Of a stretch of 64,000 nt of DNA, positions 50,133 to 58,652 are shown in pieces (position 1 is the first letter of the stretch; the number at the start of each line of letters is the position of its first letter). The notes beneath the pieces are model-generated. The model was not told where the DNA came from. It saw only the letters and a program-made list of their open reading frames with translations, and did not search any database. The translations under genes and the position numbers were made by a program. This DNA comes from Novosphingobium capsulatum NBRC 12533 (lineage in GTDB: Bacteria > Pseudomonadota > Alphaproteobacteria > Sphingomonadales > Sphingomonadaceae). Where the stretch lies: NCBI RefSeq assembly GCF_001598375.1, contig NZ_BCYV01000016.1, positions 62,001 through 126,000 on the forward strand. Reading direction: 5' to 3'.

Positions 50133-50463
50133 GTATGCCCCGCCTTTGCCGCCGTTCTGGATGCAGCGCGCCAGTTTTAGAGTTGGTTGCCGCAGTGGGC
50201 GCTGGCCGGGGCATATCAGTTGCCACCCACGAGTCAAAGCAGCGCTGCGGCATGATGGTGGACCGCGCATGGATCGTGTCGGTGGTCTTGGGTGGCTGCG
50301 CACCACGCATCGGTTGGCGGGTCGCTTGCTTCCCGGGCAAAGGCCAGTAAGACGGTGCGCGCCTGCCACCCGGTTGGTGCCTGACATGCTTTTCATTTCA
50401 GTAAGCTATAGGGCACGAGCCATGTGCCTGGTCGCCTGGTTGCCGATTGCGCGGATGAGTTTT
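50133..50463. other. Divergent intergenic region between a glycosyltransferase and rfbC
   Basis: These 331 bases hold no gene I would defend; longer frames through it are extensions of the flanking genes. It must contain promoters for both directions. GGATGAG just before the ATG at 50464 is the likely rfbC ribosome site. I see no clear operator. Confidence 0.4.
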
Positions 50464-51033
50464 ATGCACACGAAAAGCTTCGGGATCGCCGGCCCCAAAC
50501 TGTTCCAACCGCGTCGTTTTGCCGACGCCCGCGGGTATTTTTGCGAGACGTTTCGCGCGGACGTTTTTGCTGCCCACTGCGGCCCATTCGATTTCGTGCA
50601 GGACAATGAATCGCTGAGCGAGACCGTGGGAACGATCCGCGGCCTGCATTTCCAGACGCCTCCGCATGTGCAAGGCAAGCTGGTGCGCTGCACTGCCGGT
50701 GCAATATTCGATGTAGCGGTTGATATCCGCGTTGCCTCTTCCACCTACGGGCAATGGGTTGGCGAAATCCTGACTCCGGCGAACGGCATGCAGATGTGGG
50801 TACCCCCCGGATTTGCACACGGTTTCTGTTCGCTGGAACCCAACTCGGTAATAGCTTACAAAGTGACTGGTTATTATAACGCGGCATGCGACCAGGGCTT
50901 GGCCTGGGATGACCCCGCGATCGGAATTTTGTGGCCCGATGTTGCGGATCGGACCACGCTTTCTGCCAAGGATCGCATGCATCCCGTGTTGGCAGACCTG
51001 CCAGCCTACTTCGGCACCGAACGCGTTGCTTGA
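50464..51033 (+). CDS. rfbC: dTDP-4-dehydrorhamnose 3,5-epimerase
   Basis: A 189-residue cupin epimerase that makes dTDP-4-keto-L-rhamnose. Family blocks are RFADARGYFCETFR, TIRGLHFQTPPHVQGKLVRC with the catalytic His, DVAVDIRVASSTYGQWVG and VPPGFAHGFC. The ATG at 50464 is preferred over ATG 50455 because GGATGAG precedes it and the length then equals that of RmlC proteins. It is the first gene of rfbC-rfbB-rfbD-rfbA; the 39-bp gap to rfbB has a ribosome site. Confidence 0.93.
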   Translation: MHTKSFGIAGPKLFQPRRFADARGYFCETFRADVFAAHCGPFDFVQDNESLSETVGTIRGLHFQTPPHVQGKLVRCTAGAIFDVAVDIRVASSTYGQWVGEILTPANGMQMWVPPGFAHGFCSLEPNSVIAYKVTGYYNAACDQGLAWDDPAIGILWPDVADRTTLSAKDRMHPVLADLPAYFGTERVA

Positions 51034-51072
51034 GCGGGCATATACGTGCGTTAAGGAGCGTCCTGCAGTTCC

Positions 51073-52140
51073 ATGCGTGTGATGGTTACCGGCGGTGCCG
51101 GTTTTATTGGCTCGGCGCTGGTGCGCTATCTGGTGCTGAACAAGCGCTACGATGTCCTTACGGTGGATGCGCTGACCTATGCCGGCTGTCGCGCCTCTCT
51201 GCGCGCCGTCGAAGGCAAGGAGAATCATCGCTTTCTCAAAGCGGATATTCGTGATGGCGCCGTGATGGCCGATGCCATCCGCTCGTTCTGTCCCGATCGA
51301 ATCATGCACCTGGCCGCCGAAAGCCACGTGGATCGCTCGATTACGGGGGCGGCCGATTTCATCCAGACGAATGTTGTCGGGACATTCGCATTGCTGGAAG
51401 CTGCCCGCGCATACTGGAACGACCTGGATGCGCAGGCGCGTGCCCGCTTCCGCTTCCTTCACGTGTCCACCGACGAGGTTTATGGGTCTTTGGGTGACGA
51501 AGGACTGTTTACCGAAACAACCCGTTACGATCCCTCATCGCCCTATTCGGCTTCCAAGGCGGCGGCTGATCATCTTGCCAAGGCTTGGCAGCGTACCTAC
51601 GGCCTGCCGGTGATCGTGTCGAACTGTTCCAACAATTACGGCCCTTATCATTTTCCCGAAAAGCTTATTCCGCTAACTATCCTCAATGCACTCCATCGAC
51701 AGCCGCTGCCGGTGTACGGTGAAGGTAAGAATATTCGTGACTGGCTTTTTGTCGACGATCATGTTTGCGCACTCGACCTGATTGCGGCGCGCGGACGGAT
51801 TGGTGAAACCTACAATGTCGGCGGTCGTAACGAGCGGCGTAACATCGATGTCGTGCAGCGCGTCTGTTCCATTCTCGACACGATGTTGCCCGGGCAGGCA
51901 CCGCATCAGAATCTGATTACCTTTGTAACCGACCGCCCTGGGCACGACGCGCGCTATGCGATCGACGCTGCAAAGCTGGAAACCGAACTTGGGTGGCGGG
52001 CGCAGGAAACGTTCGAAACCGGCATTGAAAAGACCGTCCGGTGGTATCTCGACAATGAATGGTGGTGGCGACCTTTGCGCGATCGGTATGATGGCGTGCG
52101 CCTGGGTTTGGAGTTGCCATCGTCCAAGGCGGCATCATGA
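51073..52140 (+). CDS. rfbB: dTDP-glucose 4,6-dehydratase
   Basis: A 355-residue extended SDR that converts dTDP-glucose to the 4-keto-6-deoxy sugar. NAD motif TGGAGFIGS (6-14), the acid-catalyst block [13 protein letters not shown], catalytic YSASK and the substrate block [14 protein letters not shown] are all present. TAAGGAG lies a few bases before the start. Its stop overlaps the rfbD start by four bases. Confidence 0.95.
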   Translation: MRVMVTGGAGFIGSALVRYLVLNKRYDVLTVDALTYAGCRASLRAVEGKENHRFLKADIRDGAVMADAIRSFCPDRIMHLAAESHVDRSITGAADFIQTNVVGTFALLEAARAYWNDLDAQARARFRFLHVSTDEVYGSLGDEGLFTETTRYDPSSPYSASKAAADHLAKAWQRTYGLPVIVSNCSNNYGPYHFPEKLIPLTILNALHRQPLPVYGEGKNIRDWLFVDDHVCALDLIAARGRIGETYNVGGRNERRNIDVVQRVCSILDTMLPGQAPHQNLITFVTDRPGHDARYAIDAAKLETELGWRAQETFETGIEKTVRWYLDNEWWWRPLRDRYDGVRLGLELPSSKAAS

Positions 52141-53063
52141 GAATCGCGGTTACTGGCCGAACAGGCCAAGTCGTTTCCAGTTTGATGGAGCGCGGGCCGG
52201 CAGCCGGTCACACGATCGTCGCCGTTGGGCGGCCCGAGATGGATCTTGCCGATCCCGATTCGATCGTTCGTGCGCTTGAAGCTGCTGCACCCGATCTGGT
52301 CGTTTCTGCAGCAGCCTATACCGCGGTGGACAAGGCCGAGCACGAGCCGGGTTTGGCGACTGCCGTAAACGTCCTCGGTGCGGAAGCGGTGGCGACTGCG
52401 GCGGCGCGGTTGGGCGTGCCGATCATTCATCTTTCAACCGATTATGTCTTTGATGGCAGGGGCAAGTTGCCTTACGTCGAAACCGACATGATCGGTCCAA
52501 CCACAGTATACGGGATGTCCAAGCTGCTGGGTGAAAGAGCCGTACTGGCGGCGCATCCGGGGCAGGCGGTCGTGCTGCGGGTTGCCTGGGTCTACAGCCC
52601 GTTCGGCAAGAACTTTCTCAGGACCATGCTTGGGCTGGCGACGACGCGCGAGGAAATCGCGGTGGTGGACGATCAGTTTGGTAATCCCACCAGTGCGCTG
52701 GATATCGCCGATGGCATTTTGACCGTAGCCGCCAATATCGTGGCGCGCCGTGATTCGGCCCTGCGGGGGGTCTTCCACATGACCGCGCAGGGACATGCGA
52801 ACTGGGCCGAATTCGCCACGCGCATTCTGGCTGAGGCATCTGCACGTGGCTGGCCGACGGCGCGCGTGAGGCCCATTGCCAGCGCTGCGTATCCCACACC
52901 GGCAGCGCGCCCGGCCAACTCTCGGCTGGATAGCGGGTTGATCGCCAGAGTTCATGGGATAGCGCTGCCCGCGTGGGAGGATGCTTTGACGGCTGTGATG
53001 GATCGTCTGCCTGCCGATGGGATGGGCGCGGCGCGGCTTCGGACAGGGGAGCGGTGCCAGTGA
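52137..53063 (+). CDS. rfbD: dTDP-4-dehydrorhamnose reductase
   Basis: A 308-residue reductase giving dTDP-L-rhamnose. The dinucleotide motif TGRTGQV near the N-terminus, the block [22 protein letters not shown] and the catalytic YGMSK are typical of RmlD. The length is slightly above the usual 290-300 because of a tail after about residue 290 ([17 protein letters not shown]). The start overlaps rfbB by four bases and its stop overlaps rfbA. Confidence 0.95.
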   Translation: MRIAVTGRTGQVVSSLMERGPAAGHTIVAVGRPEMDLADPDSIVRALEAAAPDLVVSAAAYTAVDKAEHEPGLATAVNVLGAEAVATAAARLGVPIIHLSTDYVFDGRGKLPYVETDMIGPTTVYGMSKLLGERAVLAAHPGQAVVLRVAWVYSPFGKNFLRTMLGLATTREEIAVVDDQFGNPTSALDIADGILTVAANIVARRDSALRGVFHMTAQGHANWAEFATRILAEASARGWPTARVRPIASAAYPTPAARPANSRLDSGLIARVHGIALPAWEDALTAVMDRLPADGMGAARLRTGERCQ

Positions 53064-53938
53064 AGGGCATCATTCTGGCCGGAGGCAGTGGAAGCCGGCT
53101 CTACCCCATGACACTGGCGACATCCAAGCAGCTGATGCCGGTGTATGACAAGCCCATGATCTACTACCCGCTGAGCACGCTGATGCTGGCCGGTATCCGG
53201 GATGTCCTGATCATCTCTACGCCGCGAGACCTGCCAGCCTTCCGGGCCTTGCTGGGGGACGGATCGGACTGGGGCATGCAACTTGAGTATGCCGAACAGC
53301 CCAGTCCCGATGGACTGGCCCAGGCCTATGTGATCGGCGCTGACTTCGTGCATGGGCAATCTTCTGCGTTGGTTTTGGGCGATAACATTTTCTATGGTCA
53401 TGGCCTGCCCGAACTGCTCGCATCGGCCGCAGCGCGCCCCAGTGGGGCGACCGTATTTGCCTATCACGTCAACGACCCCGAACGGTATGGCGTGGTTTCG
53501 TTCGATGCCGGGATGAAGGCCACGTCGATCGAGGAAAAGCCGGCGCGCCCCCGTTCGAATTTTGCGGTGACGGGCCTGTATTTCTATGATTCCCAGGTGG
53601 TCGACATTGCGGCCGACCTGAAGCCATCCCCACGCGGGGAGCTCGAAATCACCGATGTGAACCGTATTTATCTGGAGCGTGGTGCTCTTTCGGTCGAAAT
53701 CATGGGGCGTGGCTACGCCTGGCTCGACACGGGGACGCCCGATAGCCTGCTCGACGCTGCCGAATATGTGCGGATCTTGGAAAAGCGCCAGGGCTTCAAA
53801 ATCGCCAGTCCCGAGGAAATCGCGTTTCGGAGCGGCTTTATCGATGCTGGCGGTTTGGAAAAGGCGATCGATAAGCTGGGCAAATCAGATTATGGGCGCT
53901 ACTTGCGCGCTGTGCTGGCTGACGCTGAGAGGCGATGA
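53060..53938 (+). CDS. rfbA: Glucose-1-phosphate thymidylyltransferase
   Basis: A 292-residue nucleotidyltransferase that makes dTDP-glucose. The nucleotide motif [11 protein letters not shown] near the start, [15 protein letters not shown], and [12 protein letters not shown] are family blocks. I take GTG 53060 as start: it overlaps the rfbD stop by four bases, GGGGAG lies eight bases upstream, and the length is as in E. coli (293). GTG 53054 is an alternative. It ends the four-gene rhamnose operon. Confidence 0.93.
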   Translation: MKGIILAGGSGSRLYPMTLATSKQLMPVYDKPMIYYPLSTLMLAGIRDVLIISTPRDLPAFRALLGDGSDWGMQLEYAEQPSPDGLAQAYVIGADFVHGQSSALVLGDNIFYGHGLPELLASAAARPSGATVFAYHVNDPERYGVVSFDAGMKATSIEEKPARPRSNFAVTGLYFYDSQVVDIAADLKPSPRGELEITDVNRIYLERGALSVEIMGRGYAWLDTGTPDSLLDAAEYVRILEKRQGFKIASPEEIAFRSGFIDAGGLEKAIDKLGKSDYGRYLRAVLADAERR

Positions 53939-54007
53939 CCAAGAGGGCGGGTTGTTATGTTTCATCGGCTGCACCGATAAGCGCGATATATCTTACGGAA
54001 TCCATTC

Positions 54008-55138
54008 ATGAAGCTTCACACGTCACTCTCGTTGAGCACGGCCCTTTTGCTGTGTGGTTGTGCTACGCTGCCCTCTAGCGGTCCGACCGGAAACGAGGTC
54101 AGCAAAGGGGTGGCGCGGGACACTCAGCTTGGCCTTTCTCTGGTGGAAGTCGACAGCATGGCTGCCATTCCGTCGCCGCCTGCCGCTGCCGTTTCGCGTT
54201 TGAGCGATCGTCCCTCGCCCCCAACCGACATGGTCGGCCCTGGCGACGTATTGAGCGTGGCGATCTACGAGGCCGGCGTTACGCTCTTTTCTGGGACCCC
54301 CGCGATTGCTGGGGCCGGCGCTGCCATGGATGCGGGCGCGCGCGCGCAAACCCTGCCCGAACTGCGCGTGGACGATTACGGCGATATCACGATTCCCTAC
54401 GCCGGAAAGTTGCGGGTGCTGGGCAAGACCCCGGCAGAAATCCAGGCCCAGATCCGCCAGGCGCTGCGGGGTTACTCGCAGAATCCGCAAGTCTTGGTGA
54501 CGCGGCGGGAAGTGATCACCAACTCGGTGATCGTCGGCGGTGAAGTGGTCAAGCCGGGTCGGCTGGTGCTCAACACCAACCAGGAATCGCTGTCTGATGT
54601 GGTTGCCCTGGCAGGGGGGTATCGCGGCAAGGCGAGCGATCTGGTGGTGCGGATCAAGCGGCGCGATGAAACCGCAGACTATCGGCTGAGCGCATTGCTG
54701 GAAAATCCCGCGCTCGACGTGCGTGCCTATCCTGGAGACCGTTACACCCTGGTCTATGACCCCATGTCATTCTCCGTCCTGGGGGCAGCAGGGCGCATGG
54801 ACCAGATCCCGTTCGTGACATCGTCGATGACGCTGGCGCAAGCCGTGTCTGCGGCAGGGGGGCCGAACCCCAATCTGGGTGACCCTGCGGCGATCTTCGT
54901 GTTCCGCTATGTCGATGATCCCGATCATGTCGGACAGCGCAAGCCCGTGGTTTATCACATCAACATGATGAACCCCGGCAGTTTTTTCCTGGCCCAGAAT
55001 TTTGCCATGCGGGACAAGGATGTTCTGTACTTCGGCAATGCCCGGGCCAACCAGCCGAGCAAGGTGGTGCAGTTGATCAGCCAGCTGTTCTCGCCGGTGG
55101 TGGCCGTGACCAGTGCAGTTTCGGTTGTGAAGAACTGA
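54008..55138 (+). CDS. Outer-membrane polysaccharide export lipoprotein (Wza/CtrA type)
   Basis: A 376-residue OPX protein. The signal peptide ends in a lipobox, LLLCGC, so Cys16 is acylated. The poly_export block VGPGDVLSVAIYEAG and the following LPELRVDDYGDITIPYAGKLRVLGKT are the family hallmarks, then SLBB domains (VIVGGEVVKPGRLVLN and VLGAAGRMDQIPFVTSSMTL). Length is that of Wza/CtrA rather than the larger KpsD. It forms the outer-membrane exit for the polymer moved by KpsMTE. It follows rfbA by 69 bp and is convergent with kdsA. Confidence 0.9.
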   Translation: MKLHTSLSLSTALLLCGCATLPSSGPTGNEVSKGVARDTQLGLSLVEVDSMAAIPSPPAAAVSRLSDRPSPPTDMVGPGDVLSVAIYEAGVTLFSGTPAIAGAGAAMDAGARAQTLPELRVDDYGDITIPYAGKLRVLGKTPAEIQAQIRQALRGYSQNPQVLVTRREVITNSVIVGGEVVKPGRLVLNTNQESLSDVVALAGGYRGKASDLVVRIKRRDETADYRLSALLENPALDVRAYPGDRYTLVYDPMSFSVLGAAGRMDQIPFVTSSMTLAQAVSAAGGPNPNLGDPAAIFVFRYVDDPDHVGQRKPVVYHINMMNPGSFFLAQNFAMRDKDVLYFGNARANQPSKVVQLISQLFSPVVAVTSAVSVVKN

Positions 55139-55146
55139 TCGGCCGA

Positions 55147-55172
55147 CAGGCCCCGGCCGGTGCCGGGGCCTG
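55147..55172. terminator. Bidirectional terminator-like hairpin between convergent genes
   Basis: CAGGCCCCGGC (55147-55157) and its reverse complement (55162-55172) form an 11-bp perfect stem with a 4-nt loop. It lies between the stops of the export lipoprotein gene (55138) and kdsA (55179), so it can serve both strands. There is no T-run. Confidence 0.6.
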
Positions 55173-55178
55173 CGCGGA

Positions 55179-56009
55179 TCAGGCTGCCTTCACCACCGCG
55201 TCGATCGCCAGCAGCCGCTTCCACAGTTCCTCGAAATCGGCGAGGGGCAGGGCGTTGGGGCCGTCTGACAGGGCCTTGTCCGGATCGGGGTGGGTTTCCA
55301 TGAACACGCCCGCGACGCCAGCGGCCACGGCGGCGCGGGCGAGCAGGGGGACGAATTCGCGCTGGCCGCCCGAGCGCTCGCCCAGGCCGCCGGGCTGCTG
55401 GACCGAGTGGGTGGCGTCAAACACCACCGGGCAGCCGGTATCGGCCATGATCGCCAGGCCGCGCATGTCGGACACCAGGGTGTTGTAACCGAACGAGGTG
55501 CCGCGTTCGCACAGCAGGAAAGCATCGGGATCGTGCCCTGCGGCGCTGGCGGCATTGCGGGCCTTGTTGACCACCTGCTGCATGTCGGCCGGCGCCATGA
55601 ACTGGGCCTTCTTGATGTTGACCGGCTTGCCGCTGGCCGCGACCGCGGCGATGAAATCGGTCTGCCGCGCGAGGAAGGCGGGCGTCTGCAAGACGTCGAC
55701 CACGCTGGCGACTGGCGCTACCTGCGCCGCCTCGTGCACGTCGGTGATCACGGGAAGGCCGGTCTCGGCGCGGACCTTTTCGAGGATGCGCAATCCTTCG
55801 TCGATGCCGAGGCCCCGGAACGATTTGTCGGAACTGCGGTTTGCCTTATCGAACGAGGCTTTGAAAATGAGCAGCAGCCCCAGCCTGTCCGCCACCCCGG
55901 CAAGCGTTTCGGCGATGGAAAGCGTCATTTCCTCGCTTTCGATGACGCAGGGTCCCGCAAATGCGAATAGGGAAGACTGCGGTCGAATCGTATGGCCACA
56001 AAGGTGCAT
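55179..56009 (-). CDS. kdsA: 3-deoxy-8-phosphooctulonate synthase (KdsA), metal-dependent type
   Basis: A 276-residue enzyme that condenses phosphoenolpyruvate and arabinose 5-phosphate to Kdo 8-phosphate. Start ATG 56009 gives the normal length; the frame extends upstream with unrelated sequence. [11 protein letters not shown] places Cys21 where metal-dependent KdsA enzymes have a ligand and where the E. coli enzyme has Asn. [11 protein letters not shown] and [24 protein letters not shown] are other family blocks. It is divergent from the kpsF-type isomerase gene, 196 bp apart. Confidence 0.93.
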   Translation of the reverse strand: MHLCGHTIRPQSSLFAFAGPCVIESEEMTLSIAETLAGVADRLGLLLIFKASFDKANRSSDKSFRGLGIDEGLRILEKVRAETGLPVITDVHEAAQVAPVASVVDVLQTPAFLARQTDFIAAVAASGKPVNIKKAQFMAPADMQQVVNKARNAASAAGHDPDAFLLCERGTSFGYNTLVSDMRGLAIMADTGCPVVFDATHSVQQPGGLGERSGGQREFVPLLARAAVAAGVAGVFMETHPDPDKALSDGPNALPLADFEELWKRLLAIDAVVKAA

Positions 56010-56205
56010 ATGGGAGAGCTCGCCTGCCGAAAAATTGTGTAATTCACTGCCGGATCGGATGCAGTTTACACGGCCCGAACACAATAGTGATTTCACAACC
56101 CTTGGCGGGTATTGAAAATTCTGGCAACAGGTGGGTGATGATATGGCAGCCAATTCCCCCTGCGCACACCGCCATAGCGTGCACGCGAGACCTGCTTTGA
56201 ACGAG

Positions 56206-57192
56206 ATGCCCAACAAGATGATCGACGTGCGCTATGCCGCATCTGCGTTGAAGACGATCGACATCGAACTGGATGCGCTGGAGACCTTGCGCGATGCCCT
56301 GCGCGCACCGCAGCTGCGCGAGGCGGTGGAGCAGGCGATCACGGCCCTGGCCACCACGCGTGGCCGCGTTGTCGTGACCGGCATGGGCAAGAGCGGGCAT
56401 ATCGCGCGCAAGATCGCCGCGACCATGCGTTCTACCGGCACGTCAGCCGTCTATCTCCACCCGGGCGAGGCGAGCCATGGCGACCTGGGCATGATCACGC
56501 CCGAGGATATCGTGCTGGCCATCACCTGGTCGGGCGAGACCAGCGAACTCAACGACATTTTCCATTACTGCAACCAGTATGGCGTCACGCTGATCGTGGC
56601 GACCTCGTTTCCCGACAGCACTGCGGGTCGGGCCGCCGATATCTGTCTGTCGATGCCCCCGGTGCGCGAGGCATGCCCGAACGAACTGGCGCCGACATCG
56701 TCCACCACCACGCAACTCGTGCTGGGCGATGCGCTGGCCGTCGCGCTGATCGAGGCGCGCGGCTTCACGCCTACCGATTTCCGTGTGTTCCACCCCGGCG
56801 GCAAGCTGGGTGCGCAACTGTGCGTGGTGAGCGACATCATGGGCACGGGAGAGGCGGTGCCGCGCGTGACCAGCGACGAATCGCTGAGCAACGCCACGCT
56901 GGAGATGAGCCGCAAGCGCTATGGCTGCACCGCGGTGGTCGATGCCGCAGGTCGACTGATCGGCGCGTTTACCGATGGCGACCTGCGCCGCTGCATCGCG
57001 GCCTATGATCTCAGCGACCAAATCGGCCTGCACATGTCACCCAATCCGCTGCGGGTGGCGCCCGATACCCTGGCATCGGACGCGCTGCGCCTGCTCAACG
57101 ACAATGCCGTATCGGTGCTGTTTGTGGTTGAGGGCGAGATCTTGGTGGGCATTGTCCACATGCACGATATCGTCAGGGCCGGCGCCGCCTGA
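56206..57192 (+). CDS. kpsF: Arabinose-5-phosphate isomerase (KpsF/KdsD)
   Basis: A 328-residue isomerase that supplies arabinose 5-phosphate for Kdo. An N-terminal SIS domain (about 40-180; [29 protein letters not shown], and [15 protein letters not shown]) is followed by two CBS domains (about 205-325). I choose ATG 56206 because the length then equals E. coli KdsD and GAACGAG precedes it; upstream ATGs at 56131, 56143 and downstream 56218 remain possible. It heads the tightly packed unit kpsF-kdsB-phosphatase-kpsC-glycosyltransferase. Confidence 0.9.
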   Translation: MPNKMIDVRYAASALKTIDIELDALETLRDALRAPQLREAVEQAITALATTRGRVVVTGMGKSGHIARKIAATMRSTGTSAVYLHPGEASHGDLGMITPEDIVLAITWSGETSELNDIFHYCNQYGVTLIVATSFPDSTAGRAADICLSMPPVREACPNELAPTSSTTTQLVLGDALAVALIEARGFTPTDFRVFHPGGKLGAQLCVVSDIMGTGEAVPRVTSDESLSNATLEMSRKRYGCTAVVDAAGRLIGAFTDGDLRRCIAAYDLSDQIGLHMSPNPLRVAPDTLASDALRLLNDNAVSVLFVVEGEILVGIVHMHDIVRAGAA

Positions 57193-57204
57193 TAAGCGGC
57201 AGGC

Positions 57205-58026
57205 ATGTCTTCGTCTTCCTCTGCCCTGATCGTTGTTCCGGCGCGTCATGGTTCGACGCGCCTGCCGGGCAAGCCCCTGCTGACCATCGCTGGCCGCACG
57301 CTGCTCGAACGCGTGCATGCCGTGGCCAGGGCTGCGGCAGAACTCGCCGGGAATTGCGCGGTGGTGGTTGCCACCGATGACGCGCGCATCGCGGCGCATG
57401 CCCAGGCGATCGGCGCGGCCGTGACGATGACCGACAGCGCGCTCGATTCGGGTTCCTCGCGCGCCTATGCCGCCGCCGCCGCCTGGCCGGATCGGCCAGA
57501 CCTGGTCATCAACCTGCAGGGTGATGCGCCGTTCGTGCCGCCAGCAGTGGTGGCCGGGCTGATCGCCACATTGCGCGGCGGCGAAGCAGACGTGGCGACG
57601 CCGGTCTATCGGCTCGATTGGCAGCGGCTGGACCGCTTGCGCGCGCACAAGCAGACCGCCCCGTTCAGCGGTACGACCTGCATCCGCGACGCCCAGGGCC
57701 GCGCCTTGTGGTTTTCCAAGACGATCCTGCCGGCCATACGCGACGAGGCCAAGCTGCGCGCCAGCGAGCCGCTGTCGCCGGTGTGGCAGCATCTCGGGCT
57801 CTATGGTTATCGCCTGGCGGCGCTGGAATGGTTTGCCCAGGTGCCGCAAAGCCCGACTGAGCGCCTGGAAGGCCTGGAACAGTTGCGCTTTCTGGAAGCG
57901 GGGCGGACGATTGCGACGATCGCGGTCGATCCGCCGCTTCATGCCATGTCGGGCATCGATACGCCGGCCGATCTGGCCCTGGCCGAGGCGGCGATCGCCC
58001 GGCTGGGCGATCCCTATCCGCTGTGA
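57205..58026 (+). CDS. kdsB: CMP-Kdo synthetase (KdsB/KpsU)
   Basis: A 273-residue cytidylyltransferase that activates Kdo with CTP. The N-terminal VVPARHGSTRLPGKPL is the nucleotide-binding signature, NLQGDAPFVPP the metal site and HLGLYGYRLAALEWF the sugar block. It follows the isomerase by 12 bp and overlaps the phosphatase-like gene by four bases. In this locus it provides CMP-Kdo for the Kdo linker of the capsule. Confidence 0.92.
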   Translation: MSSSSSALIVVPARHGSTRLPGKPLLTIAGRTLLERVHAVARAAAELAGNCAVVVATDDARIAAHAQAIGAAVTMTDSALDSGSSRAYAAAAAWPDRPDLVINLQGDAPFVPPAVVAGLIATLRGGEADVATPVYRLDWQRLDRLRAHKQTAPFSGTTCIRDAQGRALWFSKTILPAIRDEAKLRASEPLSPVWQHLGLYGYRLAALEWFAQVPQSPTERLEGLEQLRFLEAGRTIATIAVDPPLHAMSGIDTPADLALAEAAIARLGDPYPL

Positions 58027-58652
58027 CCATGGGCAGCGACCTGCGCGGGGTAGGGGCCCGTTTCGTAATCGTGCGCCATGGCAACACCTTTGCCCATGGC
58101 GAAGCGCCGCGCCGCATCGGCATGCGCACCGATGTGCCGCTGACCCCGGCAGGCGAGGAACAGGCCGCGGCGCTCGGTCGCCATTTTGCCGCGCAAGGCT
58201 GGCACTTTGCCCGCGCGCTGGTTTCCCCTCTGGCGCGCACCCGCGCCACGGCGGCGGCGATCCTGGCCTGTCAGCCCAATGCGCCGGCACTGGTGCCCGA
58301 ACCGTGCGATTGGCTGCGCGAGATTGACCATGGACCGGATGAGAATCAGGGCGAGGACGCCGTGATCGCGCGCATCGGCGCCGAGGCCCTGGCCGCCTGG
58401 GACGCGCATGGTGTGGCGCCACGCGATTGGCAGGTCGATGCGGAAAGCCGCCTGGCAGCCTGGCACGCGTTCCTGGCCACGGCCACCGGCCCGGCACTGC
58501 TGGTAACCAGCAATGGCGCGGCGCGGTTTGCGCTGCTGGCGATCGGCGCGGTGGCTGATCGCCCGCTTAAGCTGGCGACGGGCGCCTATGGCGTGATCTG
58601 CCGCGATGCCGACGGCACGCTGCGGGTGGAAAGCTGGAACGTTCGGCCATGA
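58023..58652 (+). CDS. Histidine-phosphatase-superfamily protein with altered second catalytic His
   Basis: A 209-residue phosphoglycerate-mutase-like protein from GTG 58023 (ATG 58029 possible). It has the phosphohistidine motif VRHGNTF (His19), the loop SPLARTRATA (69-78) and the acid block WLREIDHG (97-104). At the place where the family normally has Ser-His-Gly the sequence is TSNGAARF, so the second catalytic His is Asn164. Activity may therefore be altered or lost. It is embedded between kdsB and the kpsC-like gene with overlaps on both sides, so it is a conserved-looking member of the Kdo unit. No KdsC-type HAD phosphatase is in the window, but that gene usually lies elsewhere. Confidence 0.8.
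   Translation: MTMGSDLRGVGARFVIVRHGNTFAHGEAPRRIGMRTDVPLTPAGEEQAAALGRHFAAQGWHFARALVSPLARTRATAAAILACQPNAPALVPEPCDWLREIDHGPDENQGEDAVIARIGAEALAAWDAHGVAPRDWQVDAESRLAAWHAFLATATGPALLVTSNGAARFALLAIGAVADRPLKLATGAYGVICRDADGTLRVESWNVRP

Noticed and set aside
3008..55751. Core GTGATCAC at 3008, 13103, 14674, 31311, 36012, 54512 and 55744
   Set aside because: These lie inside coding regions and have G or C on at least one flank. They reflect Val-Ile-Thr type codons and were not counted as operators.
57037..58497. 486-codon minus-strand frame opposite kdsB and the phosphatase gene
   Set aside because: Arg/Pro-rich translation without family features; the plus-strand genes overlap in a tight operon.
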